A program made the position numbers and the translations under genes. The notes under the pieces are model-generated. The model was not told the DNA's origin. It did no database searches and saw only the letters and a list, made by a program, of their open reading frames with translations. A DNA stretch of 64,000 nt from Jatrophihabitans sp. (GTDB lineage: Bacteria > Actinomycetota > Actinomycetes > Mycobacteriales > Jatrophihabitantaceae): contig DASWNX010000017.1 in assembly GCA_036399055.1 (NCBI GenBank), forward strand, positions 124,001 through 188,000. The letters run 5' to 3'. This document shows, piece after piece, positions 16,423-24,474 of the stretch. Within the stretch, counting starts at the first letter, position 1; each line of letters opens with the position of its first letter.

Positions 16423-17165
16423 GCTGCGCGCCGCCGACGCTGCTGAGGTCTCGCCACCTGCTGCTCGGACGTCCGGTCGAGACCTGGGTGGCCAGGATCG
16501 GGCCCGGTCAGGGTTCGGCGCATTCGGTGGTGGCGCTGCTGAGCGCCGAGGAACGCCGGCAGATGTCGAACATGGTGAGCCCGGTGATCCAACGCCAGTA
16601 CGCCGCAGGCCGGGCGCTGACCCGTCTCGCGCTGGGCGCCCGGCTGTCGATGCCGGCCAGGCGGGTGCCGGTGTCGGTCGATGACAACGGCAGGCCCTGC
16701 CTGCTCGCCCGGCACGGCGGCGCCGGCGGCGCCGCCCCGGTGGGGATCGACTTCAATCTCTCGCACTCGGGCGATCTCGTGGCGCTGGCCGTGGGCAGCG
16801 GGCTCAGGATCGGCCTGGACATCGAGCGGGAGGAGCGCCGGCCGAACGCGCCGGCGTTGGCGCGCCGCTTTTTCAGCCCGTCCGAATGTGAGTTGCTGGA
16901 CCGCTCCGACGAGCGCTGCTACACGCGGCGATGGCACCGGATCTGGACCACCCGGGAAGCCCATGCCAAGGCGCGGGGCATCGGGGTGCGCGCGATGGCC
17001 GCTGCCCATGGCGTCCGCGGTGACGGTTGGGACAGCCGCAACGTCCCGCTCGCCGCCGGCTACGTGGGGACGGTGGTGGCCCTGCGACCGACTTTGTCCC
17101 CGGAACGCGAGCACATCGAGATGAGCAGCGCCAGCGACCGGAAAACCACCGGGAACAGGAGATGA
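16419..17165 (+). CDS. Sfp-type 4'-phosphopantetheinyl transferase
   Basis: The 248-residue product starts at GTG 16419, overlapping the aaRS-like gene's stop (GTGA). It has the PPTase blocks VGIDFNLSHSGDLVALAV, GLDIE and FFSPSE, and the segment WTTREAHAKARG with the Mg2+/CoA-binding acidic and lysine residues. It transfers phosphopantetheine from CoA to carrier-protein serines. Three carrier proteins in the cluster are the obvious substrates. The start preceding this one in the same frame would run through the ligase gene and is rejected. Confidence 0.93.
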   Translation: MSCAPPTLLRSRHLLLGRPVETWVARIGPGQGSAHSVVALLSAEERRQMSNMVSPVIQRQYAAGRALTRLALGARLSMPARRVPVSVDDNGRPCLLARHGGAGGAAPVGIDFNLSHSGDLVALAVGSGLRIGLDIEREERRPNAPALARRFFSPSECELLDRSDERCYTRRWHRIWTTREAHAKARGIGVRAMAAAHGVRGDGWDSRNVPLAAGYVGTVVALRPTLSPEREHIEMSSASDRKTTGNRR

Positions 17166-17168
17166 CCT

Positions 17169-17876
17169 ATGGATGACCAGCTGTCAGACGTTCACGAGCA
17201 CCCGTCCACCACCGAAGAGACCGACCCCTACTGCCTTCCTCCGGATGAAGCCGCCGAGTTGCTCGCCGAGGCGCCCTGGAAGCGGTTCGGCGTGATGGGT
17301 GACAGCCTGGCCAAGGGGCTGGGCCAGGAGCTTCCCGGTTATCGGCCGCTGTCGTGGGCAGCCCGGGTGCGCGAGGCGTTGCTCACCGCCCATCCGGATC
17401 TGAGCTACCTCAACACCGGCCACCAGGGCCTGCTCGCTGCCGAGGTGCGCGATCAACAGCTTGGGCCGATGCTGGAGTTCCAGCCGGACCTGGTGGCGAT
17501 GACAGCAGGTGGCAATGACCTGTTCGGACTTCGCTTCGACGCCGGCGCCATCGAAGAGGCCCTCGATGACATCGTGGCCAAGCTGCGTGGCAGCGGCGCG
17601 GACGTCATCACCTACGGGTTGATGAACATCACCGCCGCGCTTCCGAAGTTGGCGCCGATCCGGCATCGCCTGGAGACGTTGAACGCGCTGTCGCTGGCGA
17701 TCGCTCAACGGCACGGCACCATCCACGTCGACATGTGGTCGCACCCCTCCTGCGGTGAGGTGAACGCTTACAGCACCGACATGAAGCACAGCACCATGCG
17801 CGGCCACGCGATACTCGGAGCTGAGACGATCCGCACGATGGGCGCCTGGCTGCGACAGTCAGGCCACAAGCGATGA
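17169..17876 (+). CDS. SGNH/GDSL-family hydrolase 2
   Basis: A 235-residue paralogue of the hydrolase at 5735-6409. The four SGNH blocks are intact: GDSLAKG (Ser46), YLNTGHQG, AGGNDLF and a TDMKH element giving the Asp/His pair. It keeps the shared N-terminal signature with a cysteine and the EA-x-ELL-x2-APW pattern. It has no signal peptide. The gene starts 3 bp after the pantetheinyl transferase stop. Two diverged copies, one per operon, suggest two related but separate deacylation or transfer steps. Confidence 0.88.
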   Translation: MDDQLSDVHEHPSTTEETDPYCLPPDEAAELLAEAPWKRFGVMGDSLAKGLGQELPGYRPLSWAARVREALLTAHPDLSYLNTGHQGLLAAEVRDQQLGPMLEFQPDLVAMTAGGNDLFGLRFDAGAIEEALDDIVAKLRGSGADVITYGLMNITAALPKLAPIRHRLETLNALSLAIAQRHGTIHVDMWSHPSCGEVNAYSTDMKHSTMRGHAILGAETIRTMGAWLRQSGHKR

Positions 17877-17954
17877 CAGCTTGCCCCGCCCAGCCCATCC
17901 CAGAGGCCCCCGCCTCTGCATCCCCCACATCGTTTCAGCCATCAGGAGGCAGCC

Positions 17955-18761
17955 ATGTCTGACGCATCCACCTGGGTGACGCCCGAGGTCGACACCGACC
18001 GTCCGAGCATCGCCCGACTCTATGACTACCTGCTCGGCGGCACCCACAACCTCGAGCCCGACCGCGAGTTGGGCAAACAGGCGATCAGGGCGGCTCCGGG
18101 TCTCATCATGCTCATTCGAGAGAGCCGCAAGTTCTTGCGGCGGTCCGTGCGCTACGCCCTCGATCAAGGTGTCGACCAGTTCCTGGATCTGGGATCAGGC
18201 ATCCCGACCCGGGGCAGCGTCCACGAGACGGTGGCCGCTATCAATCCGGATGCTCGGATCGTCTACGTCGACCGGGATCCGGTGGCGGTCGCGCACGGCA
18301 ATGAGCTGCTGGCGAGCAACCCGAACGCCGCCAGCGTGCAGGCCAATCTGCTCGACGCCGACGAGGTGCTGGCCACCGACACGGTCAAGTCCCTGCTCGA
18401 TTTCGACCGGCCGGTGGCCGTCCTGGTCCTGTGCGTGCTGCAATTCTTCTCCGACTCCGAGGTGTTGCCGGCCCTGGAGAAGTACCGCGAGCGCCTTGCT
18501 CCGGGCAGCCTTCTGATCATCTCCACGGCGACGAACGAAGGCGACGACGGATCTTCAGACATGGTGGGCAACCTGTACGCGAAGGAGTTCGGTGATTTCG
18601 CGCTGCGCTCCCATGAGCAGATGCGCGCCCTGTTCGGAGACTTCGAGATGGTCGAGCCGGGAGTGGTCTTTCCGACCCAGTGGCATCCGGACAAGCCGAG
18701 TGACGTCGGCGCCCATCCTGAGCGCTACACCTACCTGGTGGGCGCCGCGCGCAAACGCTGA
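17955..18761 (+). CDS. SAM-dependent methyltransferase, DUF574 family
   Basis: A 268-residue protein starting MSDASTW, with the DUF574 hallmark RPSIARLYDYLLGGTHN, which is typical of actinobacterial family members, and a Rossmann-like SAM region around FLDLGSGIPTRGS and VYVDRDPVAVAHG. It has an AGGAGG ribosome-binding site 7 nt before the ATG. It ends the rightward operon, 50 bp before a strong hairpin. Members are common near biosynthetic genes but few have a defined substrate. It could O- or N-methylate the product, or be unrelated to the cluster. Confidence 0.9.
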   Translation: MSDASTWVTPEVDTDRPSIARLYDYLLGGTHNLEPDRELGKQAIRAAPGLIMLIRESRKFLRRSVRYALDQGVDQFLDLGSGIPTRGSVHETVAAINPDARIVYVDRDPVAVAHGNELLASNPNAASVQANLLDADEVLATDTVKSLLDFDRPVAVLVLCVLQFFSDSEVLPALEKYRERLAPGSLLIISTATNEGDDGSSDMVGNLYAKEFGDFALRSHEQMRALFGDFEMVEPGVVFPTQWHPDKPSDVGAHPERYTYLVGAARKR

Positions 18762-18810
18762 GCAGGCCGGCCGGCCGGCCGCAGCCGGCCATGCCACCTC
18801 GAACGACAGC

Positions 18811-18844
18811 GACGACCCTGCCTCCGCTGGGAGGCAGGGTCGTC
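18811..18844. terminator. Strong bidirectional hairpin between convergent genes
   Basis: Arms gacgaccctgcctcc (18811-18825) and ggaggcagggtcgtc (18830-18844) pair perfectly over 15 bp around a 4-nt loop. The next outer pair also matches. It lies between the methyltransferase (+) and the fatty acyl-AMP ligase (-), a position that suits both transcripts. There is no T-run on either side, as is usual for actinomycete terminators. Confidence 0.85.
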
Positions 18845-18860
18845 GTCGGCTCAGCGGCCC

Positions 18861-20588
18861 TCAGCCTGTCGGAGCAGTGGCGTCAGCGATCCCGAAGCTG
18901 ACCGGCGCCTGGCCGTGGACCGCTTCCCACGGCGTAGCGGCGCCGGTGAGGAGCTCGGTCCACATCGTCCTGCGGCGGGGCTTTCCGCTGGAGGTGCGGG
19001 CGATCGATCCGCGTTTTCCTCGCAGGATCAAGGGTGAGGCGGATCCGGCGGTGATCGTGCGAACCCGTTCGCTGGCGGCTGTCAACCAGTCCTGGCCCAC
19101 CTGCTCCTCTACGAACACCACCGCCAGGTTCTCGGAGTCGACGGCGCCGAAGGCCACCGCGCACCTGACGTTCGGCAAGCCATCGAGGTTTCCCAGCTCG
19201 GACTCCACGTCCTCAGCGTGCACGCTGGCGCCCCGGACCTTCATCGACTCCCCGATGCGGCCGACCACGAACAGCTCATCACCCAGTAAGAAGCCCGCGT
19301 CGCCGGAGCGAAGGCCCTCGTGGCCGAAGGGCGTCACACCGTCGCCTGTCAGATAGCCCTGCGCAAGAGAGGAACCGGTCAGGAAGACCTCGCCGAAGGC
19401 GCCGTCGGGAAGCGGGTTGCCGTCCTCGTCGATGATGCTGACGTCAAGGCCTTCCACCGCGGCGCCGCACCCGGTCAACCAGCCGGCGCCGCCCGCCGAG
19501 TCGAGGCCGAGCATGCCGGTTTCGGCCACGACCACCGCTTCGCCGACCGCGAGCGCGGTGCTCTTGGTCCGCACCAGCCGGGAGCCGCCACCGGGCGGCG
19601 CGCCGGTGGCGGCCAGTGTCACCTCCGCCAGGCCGTAGGCGCCGATCAGCGCGCCCGGGTTGAAGCCATGCGAGCTGACCAACTGGTAGAACGCGCTGAT
19701 CGCCGCGGGCTCGATCCGCTCGGCGCCGAGGATCGCCACCCGCCACCGGGAGAAGTCGAAATCGGCGATCTGCTCAGGGCTCACCCGGCGGGCGGTGTAG
19801 GCATAACCGAAGCTCGGCGCCGTTGTCAGCGTCGCGCCGTGTTTGCCGAAGCATTCCAACCAGCGCAGCGGTGCGCGCACGAACTGGTCGGGAGTCATCA
19901 GCCACAGGTCAGTGCCGGAGACGACGGGGACGACCATGCCTCCGATCAGTCCCATGTCGTGGTAGAGCGGAAGCCAACTCGCGAACACGTCTTCGGCTGA
20001 CCACTTCAACCAGCTTCGGATCGCCTGCACGTTGGCGCTGAGGTTGGCGCAGGAGATACGCACACCCTTGGGCGCGCCGGTCGAGCCGGAGGTGAACTGG
20101 AGCAGGGCCAGGTCGGTGTCCACCAGCTCAGCCCGCGCGCCGAGCGCCGAGTCGGCGTCTGCCTCATCGGCGACAGCAAGATCCAACTCCAGCACCGTCG
20201 CCTGGCAGTCAGCTCGGACGACGCCGGATCGGGCCAGATCAACCAGCCTGGCATCAGTGACGACGAGGGCCGGGCGGGCGACGCTGAATATCGTGGCCAG
20301 GTGAGCGATATAACGCTCGGACTGCCGGAACGCCAACGGTGTGGCCAACGGCGACGGGACCATTCCGGCCGCAAGGCTTCCCATGAATGAGGCGATATAA
20401 GTCCAGGGATCGTGAACCACGAGCGAGATCACGTCACCACGGGCGCCGCCTGCCTGACGCAACTTCGCCGAGATTCGACGCACGTCCACGGCCAGCTCGG
20501 CATAGCTGCGGAAGAACCACGATCCGTCCGGCTTCAACAGGCGTATGCCACAGGTGGGGCTGGGATTGTCGAGCCAGTCCAACAGCAT
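18861..20588 (-). CDS. Fatty acyl-AMP ligase
   Basis: A 575-residue adenylate-forming enzyme. FTSGSTGAPKGV is the P-loop, YGLAEVTLA the adenine-contact motif and RSGDAGFL the ribose-binding aspartate region; a C-terminal subdomain lysine region follows around GSIARTSSGKPRR. The order RWRVAILGAERIEP...YGLAEVTLA and the SWLPLYHDMGLIGG element are characteristic of fatty acyl-AMP ligases, which pass acyl-AMP to carrier proteins rather than to CoA. No carrier domain is fused. It is transcribed alone and leftward from its own promoter and probably loads a fatty acid onto carrier protein 1 or 2. Confidence 0.9.
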   Translation of the reverse strand: MLLDWLDNPSPTCGIRLLKPDGSWFFRSYAELAVDVRRISAKLRQAGGARGDVISLVVHDPWTYIASFMGSLAAGMVPSPLATPLAFRQSERYIAHLATIFSVARPALVVTDARLVDLARSGVVRADCQATVLELDLAVADEADADSALGARAELVDTDLALLQFTSGSTGAPKGVRISCANLSANVQAIRSWLKWSAEDVFASWLPLYHDMGLIGGMVVPVVSGTDLWLMTPDQFVRAPLRWLECFGKHGATLTTAPSFGYAYTARRVSPEQIADFDFSRWRVAILGAERIEPAAISAFYQLVSSHGFNPGALIGAYGLAEVTLAATGAPPGGGSRLVRTKSTALAVGEAVVVAETGMLGLDSAGGAGWLTGCGAAVEGLDVSIIDEDGNPLPDGAFGEVFLTGSSLAQGYLTGDGVTPFGHEGLRSGDAGFLLGDELFVVGRIGESMKVRGASVHAEDVESELGNLDGLPNVRCAVAFGAVDSENLAVVFVEEQVGQDWLTAASERVRTITAGSASPLILRGKRGSIARTSSGKPRRRTMWTELLTGAATPWEAVHGQAPVSFGIADATAPTG

Positions 20589-20924
20589 CTCCAGGCCTCC
20601 GTTGTGCTCTCAGCGGCGTCTCATCAGAGCTGACGCGCAGGTGAATTGCGTAGCTATTCTTCACGAACGCCCTTAAATGCCAAGTGGGTAAGATAGCAGG
20701 TTTCGATAATGTGCGGGCACGTTGAGCCTGCGCGTAGTCAGAGACCGCACTCGAATGACTGCGAGATTCTGACGGGAGCGCGTGCCCGTCCTGGAGGCGC
20801 TCGCCACGAGCGCCGGCGCCGACCAGCCGAGCGTTCGCCGTCGGCCGGCGGGGATACCATGCCCTGACGCAGGCGATCGCTGTGCCGCGGTGCAGACTTG
20901 CGTTGAGTGCCTAGGAGGCCACGG
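20589..20924. other. Divergent intergenic region, no gene seen
   Basis: This 336-bp spacer separates the fatty acyl-AMP ligase (-) from the clamp gene (+). It holds the candidate leftward promoter given separately and a ribosome-binding site (aggagg, 20913-20918) for the clamp gene. I see no coding potential, palindrome or RNA gene in the rest. Confidence 0.7.
20655..20683 (-). promoter_or_regulatory. Candidate promoter of the fatty acyl-AMP ligase
   Basis: On the minus strand TTGGCA (20678-20683) is followed after 17 nt by AGAATA (20655-20660), 67 nt upstream of the ligase ATG. The spacing and the local AT content support a housekeeping-type promoter. No mapped start is available. Confidence 0.4.
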
Positions 20925-22058
20925 ATGAAGTTTCGACTACAGCGGCAGGAGTTCGCCGAGGCCGTCGCCTGGACCGCGCGCAGCATCCCGACCCGGCTGC
21001 CTGTTCCGGTGCTGGCCGGCCTGCTGCTGCAGGCAAAGGACGGCCAGTTGCAGTTGTCGGGCTTTGACTACGAGGTCTCGACCCGCTGCGACCTGGACAT
21101 CCAGCTCTTCGAGGAAGGCTCGGCGGTGGTCGCCGGCCGGCTGCTCGCCGAGATCACCAAGGCGCTGCCGGCCAAGCCGGTGGATGTCGAGCTGGTCGGC
21201 GACAGCGTCGAGCTGACCTGCGGCGGCGCCCAGTTCACGCTGCCCACCCTCCCGTTGGAGGACTACCCGCGCCTTCCTCCGATGCCCGAGCTGGCTGGCA
21301 CGATCAAGGCCGCCGAGTTCAGCACCGCGGTGAGCCGGGTGACGATCGCCGCCGGCCGCGACGAGACGCTGCCGATGCTCACCGGCGTGCAGGTCGAGAT
21401 GGCCGGTGACCGGATCACCATGTCGGCCACCGACCGCTACCGGCTGGCGATGACCGAGCTGGCTTGGCAGCCCGAGCGTCCCGACCTGGAGATGAGCGCC
21501 CTGATCCCGGCCAAGGCGCTGTCGGACACCGCCCGAGCCCTGGGCGCGGCCGGGGGCGAGGTGCAGCTGCACCTGGACCCGGTGGCCACCGACCAGTCCC
21601 TGGTCGGGCTCGGCTCGCAGTCGCGCCAGACCACCTCGCGGATCATGTCGGGGCCCTATCCGAATGTGCGGGCGATCTTTCCGACCAGCCACAACAGCCG
21701 GTTGACCATCGCCACCAAGGACTTGACCGACGTGGTGCACCGGATCGCCCTGGTCACCGACCGCGGCAACCCGCTGCGTTTGCAGGTCGACTCCGACGAG
21801 CTGGTGATCGAGGCCGGCGGGCAGGGCTCGGCGCGGGCGCGGGAGGCGACCGAGGCCAAGCTCGAGGGCGAGACCCTCAAGATCGCGATCAACCCGCAGT
21901 TCATGCTCGACGGCCTGGGAGCGGTCGGCTCGCCTAACGTGATCCTGTCCTTCGTCTCGACTCATAAGCCGGTGATGATGCTGCCGGCCGACGAGAACGG
22001 CGAGGTCATCCCCGGCTTCCGCTACGTCGTGATGTCGGTGCGGATGCCCGAAGGCTGA
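20925..22058 (+). CDS. dnaN: DNA polymerase III beta sliding clamp (DnaN-like)
   Basis: A 377-residue protein over the normal clamp length, starting at ATG 20925 with AGGAGG 6 nt upstream; an earlier in-frame GTG is rejected. It has the three-domain clamp pattern, including VPVLAGLLLQA, SGFDYEVSTRC, LPTLPLEDYP and SATDRYRLAM. The C-terminus reads FRYVVMSVRMPEG, whereas most clamps end with a Leu/Met-Pro-x-Arg-Leu sequence that forms part of the protein-binding pocket. It is not beside dnaA or gyrB here. It may be a second clamp, as in griselimycin producers, where a spare dnaN gives resistance, or an ordinary actinobacterial paralogue. Confidence 0.88.
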   Translation: MKFRLQRQEFAEAVAWTARSIPTRLPVPVLAGLLLQAKDGQLQLSGFDYEVSTRCDLDIQLFEEGSAVVAGRLLAEITKALPAKPVDVELVGDSVELTCGGAQFTLPTLPLEDYPRLPPMPELAGTIKAAEFSTAVSRVTIAAGRDETLPMLTGVQVEMAGDRITMSATDRYRLAMTELAWQPERPDLEMSALIPAKALSDTARALGAAGGEVQLHLDPVATDQSLVGLGSQSRQTTSRIMSGPYPNVRAIFPTSHNSRLTIATKDLTDVVHRIALVTDRGNPLRLQVDSDELVIEAGGQGSARAREATEAKLEGETLKIAINPQFMLDGLGAVGSPNVILSFVSTHKPVMMLPADENGEVIPGFRYVVMSVRMPEG

Positions 22059-22066
22059 TCGACCGG

Positions 22067-22300
22067 TCAGGCCCTCAGGCCAGGCCTGGCCTGAGGTGGC
22101 ACTCCCGGATCTGACGGGCTGGGCGCCGGGCCAGGCGCCGGCGGGCCGGGCTGCGGCCCAGGGCCAGGCATCGGTTGCGGCGGCGGGGGGCCCGGGTTGG
22201 GCTGGGGCTCGACCGGACTGGGCTCGGGCGCGATGGGCGGCACCGTCGGGCCGGGGTCGATCGGCGGCACCGTCGGGCTTGGCGCGATCGGGTCGGTCAC
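22067..22300 (-). CDS. Small proline-rich protein coupled to Dps
   Basis: A 77-residue reading starts at GTG 22300, overlapping the Dps stop by 4 bp (GTGA), which suggests translational coupling. Roughly 45% of residues are proline, with repeated (A/P)P and PGP units, and there is no predicted fold or membrane segment. I do not recognise a family. A chance ORF in GC-rich DNA is possible, and the coupling is the main support. Confidence 0.4.
   Translation of the reverse strand: MTDPIAPSPTVPPIDPGPTVPPIAPEPSPVEPQPNPGPPPPQPMPGPGPQPGPPAPGPAPSPSDPGVPPQARPGLRA
22073..22096. terminator. Perfect 24-bp palindrome after the clamp gene
   Basis: The 12-bp arm cctcaggccagg (22073-22084) is followed directly by its exact reverse complement (22085-22096). 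It is 14 bp downstream of the clamp stop codon and lies inside the 3' end of the convergent proline-rich ORF. A cruciform or terminator role for the clamp transcript is likely. Confidence 0.6.
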
Positions 22301-22923
22301 GAGGACTCCTGCCCTTGCGTCGAGCCCGCGTTGGCGTCTTGCACCGCGTCGGCTGGCGCGGTCCGGGCCGCCTGCCGCTCGGTGTGCGCGCCGGTGGTGG
22401 TGAGCCGGCCGTCCGCGGACTCCAGATGCGCCCGGACGAACCACTGGTACTGCTCGAGCAGCTTGGCCTGGCCGATCAGCATGTCCTGGCTGACCGGGTC
22501 CGGCTCCTCGGTGGCCTGGATCGCCTTGCGGTGGCTTTCGATGACGCCGCCGTACACCAGGTCCAGGGCGGCCAGGTGCTCCAGCGCGGTGGCCCGGCCC
22601 AGCGAGTAGTCGTCCCAGCTGCGAGTGGCGACCAGCGCGCCCGGGGTGCCGATCGGTGAGCCGCCCAGTGTGGCGATGCGCTCGGCGGTCTCATCCACCA
22701 TCAACCGCACAGCGTCGACCTGCGGGTCCAGCATGGTGTGCACCGCGATGAAGTGGGTGCCCACGACGTTCCAGTGGATGTGCTTGAGCGTCAGCGCGAG
22801 GTCGTTCAGCGCGTTCAACCGGTCCTGCAGCAGAGCCACCAGGTCATCGGCATCACCCTGCGCTATGCCGGGGATCGTGTAGGCAGTCCGCTGCCGCGCG
22901 GCGGGAGAAGAGTCGGTCGACAT
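22297..22923 (-). CDS. dps: Dps-family DNA-binding ferritin-like protein
   Basis: A 208-residue product starting at MSTDSS (ATG 22923); two longer starts lack a suitable ribosome-binding site. The ferroxidase signature is present as HWNVVGTHFIAVH followed by DPQVDAVRLMVDETAERI, which supplies the inter-subunit His/Asp/Glu ligands. Dps oxidises Fe(II) with peroxide, stores iron and protects DNA in starvation or oxidative stress. The C-terminal tail of about 30 residues is Ala/Thr/Gln-rich and could contact DNA or be disordered. A proline-rich mini-ORF is coupled to its 3' end. Confidence 0.92.
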   Translation of the reverse strand: MSTDSSPAARQRTAYTIPGIAQGDADDLVALLQDRLNALNDLALTLKHIHWNVVGTHFIAVHTMLDPQVDAVRLMVDETAERIATLGGSPIGTPGALVATRSWDDYSLGRATALEHLAALDLVYGGVIESHRKAIQATEEPDPVSQDMLIGQAKLLEQYQWFVRAHLESADGRLTTTGAHTERQAARTAPADAVQDANAGSTQGQESS

Positions 22924-23256
22924 GTGCTGGCACATCCTTTGAGTTGTCTCACGGTGACGCACCCGACGGGGCGGCCGCTGGATGCGCACCTTGCCTGTTC
23001 ACCAGGTTCGACCGGTGCCGCGGTCGGCGCGTCGGCGCAGATCGCTCGGCTACCGGTTCGAGCCGACATCCCGACCGTACCGAGCTGTTCGGCATTTTGA
23101 AAGCGAGCTGACCGGTGGCACCAAAGTGCGCGGCCAACCGTTGAAGGAGTGTGCGGCGCCGTGGCCGCGACCTACGTCAAGCCCCCCGCGACGCGCACCG
23201 GCCCGGCGCCGCACCCGCGCGTCTCAGTCCTCAGACGGCTCAGTCCTGCTGACGGC
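22924..23256. other. Intergenic region upstream of Dps, no gene seen
   Basis: This 333-bp gap lies between the start of Dps (-) and the end of the alpha/beta hydrolase (-). It should contain the Dps promoter. I see no long palindrome or credible short coding region. The direct repeat of ggctcagtcctg (about 23240-23262) at its right end runs into the hydrolase stop. Confidence 0.6.
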
Positions 23257-24129
23257 TCAGTCCTGTTGGCGGCCGCGCTCCACCTCATCCACCAGCTCGG
23301 CGCATGCCTGGGCGACCACCTCAGGATGGCGTCGCATGATCCAGTGCCCGCCTTCCACCGAGTGGATCCGCAGGTCACTGGCGTAAGGCCCGGGGGCCTG
23401 TGTCTGCAGCGGGTGGCCGATGAACGGGTCCCTGGTCGGCGCCAGCACCTGGATCGGGATCTCGGCGCGGGCGCGCGAGGAGGACGCGCGGCGCGGCCGC
23501 CGGTTGGCCCGGTAGAGCTCCAGGCCGTTGACCTTGTCTGCCAGCGACCGCCCGTCGGCGACGGGCCGCTGACCCAGCAGCCGGTCGAGAAGTCCGCTGC
23601 GCCAGCCCAGCTCCGCCAGCCCGGGGACCTGGAAGAGCAGGATGTAGGAGGATCGGCGCAGTTGCCCGAACAGCGTCGCCAGGTCCTGCGGAGAGGGCCG
23701 CAGCTTGGAGGCCAGCCACCGGGCGGCCTGGTCCAGGCCCGGCCCGGAGATAGAGGTGTAGCTGGCGATCCGGCCCTTGAGCCGGTCACTGGTGACGCAC
23801 TGCCAGCCCTGGACCGAGCCCCAGTCATGCGCCAGCAGGTGCACCGGGCGGTCCGGGCTGACAGCCTCGATGACCGAGTTGAAGTCGGCTTCGAGCTGCG
23901 CGAGGCGGTAACCGGCGCGGCTGCGGGGGACCCCTGACCGGCCAGCGCCCCGCACGTCATAGCTGACGACGTGGTACTTCTCGCCCCACAGTTGGATGAC
24001 CCCGTTCCAGAGCGAGGCGTTGTCGGGGTAGCCGTGAATCGCGACGATGGTGGCAGCGGCCGGATCACCGGTCTCGTACACCGCCAGGTCCAGGCCGTCG
24101 GTCGCCTTCACCCATCTGCTGGGGGTCAT
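23257..24129 (-). CDS. Alpha/beta hydrolase, epoxide hydrolase-like
   Basis: A 290-residue protein with HGYPDN at the oxyanion site, YDVRGAGRSG, and the nucleophile elbow HDWGSVQGW, where aspartate rather than serine is the nucleophile, as in epoxide hydrolases and haloalkane dehalogenases. The late acid is probably in RDPFIG, and the histidine in VEGGHWIMRRHPE. Proteins of this type are often fused to or paired with short-chain reductases in actinobacteria. No signal peptide is seen. The catalytic class is well supported; the natural substrate is not. Confidence 0.85.
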   Translation of the reverse strand: MTPSRWVKATDGLDLAVYETGDPAAATIVAIHGYPDNASLWNGVIQLWGEKYHVVSYDVRGAGRSGVPRSRAGYRLAQLEADFNSVIEAVSPDRPVHLLAHDWGSVQGWQCVTSDRLKGRIASYTSISGPGLDQAARWLASKLRPSPQDLATLFGQLRRSSYILLFQVPGLAELGWRSGLLDRLLGQRPVADGRSLADKVNGLELYRANRRPRRASSSRARAEIPIQVLAPTRDPFIGHPLQTQAPGPYASDLRIHSVEGGHWIMRRHPEVVAQACAELVDEVERGRQQD

Positions 24130-24474
24130 GCGAGCCCACCCCTTACTCGCGCCGTCACAGGCAGCGCGGTCACAGCCGGCGCAGCCAGGTCGGCCGGCGC
24201 GGCGATCTCTCTGGCGATCAGCTCAAGCCGAGACGATGTTACTAGGAAGACATCCTTGGCCGATCCGGGCAGTTCGCAGGGTGCGCAGGCAGGTCCGTGC
24301 TCCGATGGGTGAACGCTCCCGGTCGCTGACAGTGACGGCATTGTGACAGCGAGGGGGGTCTTTGTGGGGCATACTCCAGCTACTGAGCTGCGCGCAAAAA
24401 GATGTCGCTGCCCACTGTCGGCCTAGTTTCGAGCCGGCTGCACCCTGCCTAACGTTCGGAGTTCAGTCGACGCC
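24130..24474. other. Divergent intergenic region, no gene supported
   Basis: A 345-bp gap between the hydrolase (-) and the GGDEF gene (+). A 71-codon leftward reading at 24126-24341 overlaps the hydrolase start by 4 bp but has no recognisable domain, so I do not call it. The segment 24350-24420, including tgtggggcatactcc, is a plausible rightward promoter area. Confidence 0.55.

Noticed and set aside
24126-24341. 71-codon reading coupled to the alpha/beta hydrolase
   Set aside because: It has a 4-bp overlap but no domain or conserved motif and sits in an intergenic region that needs room for promoters.
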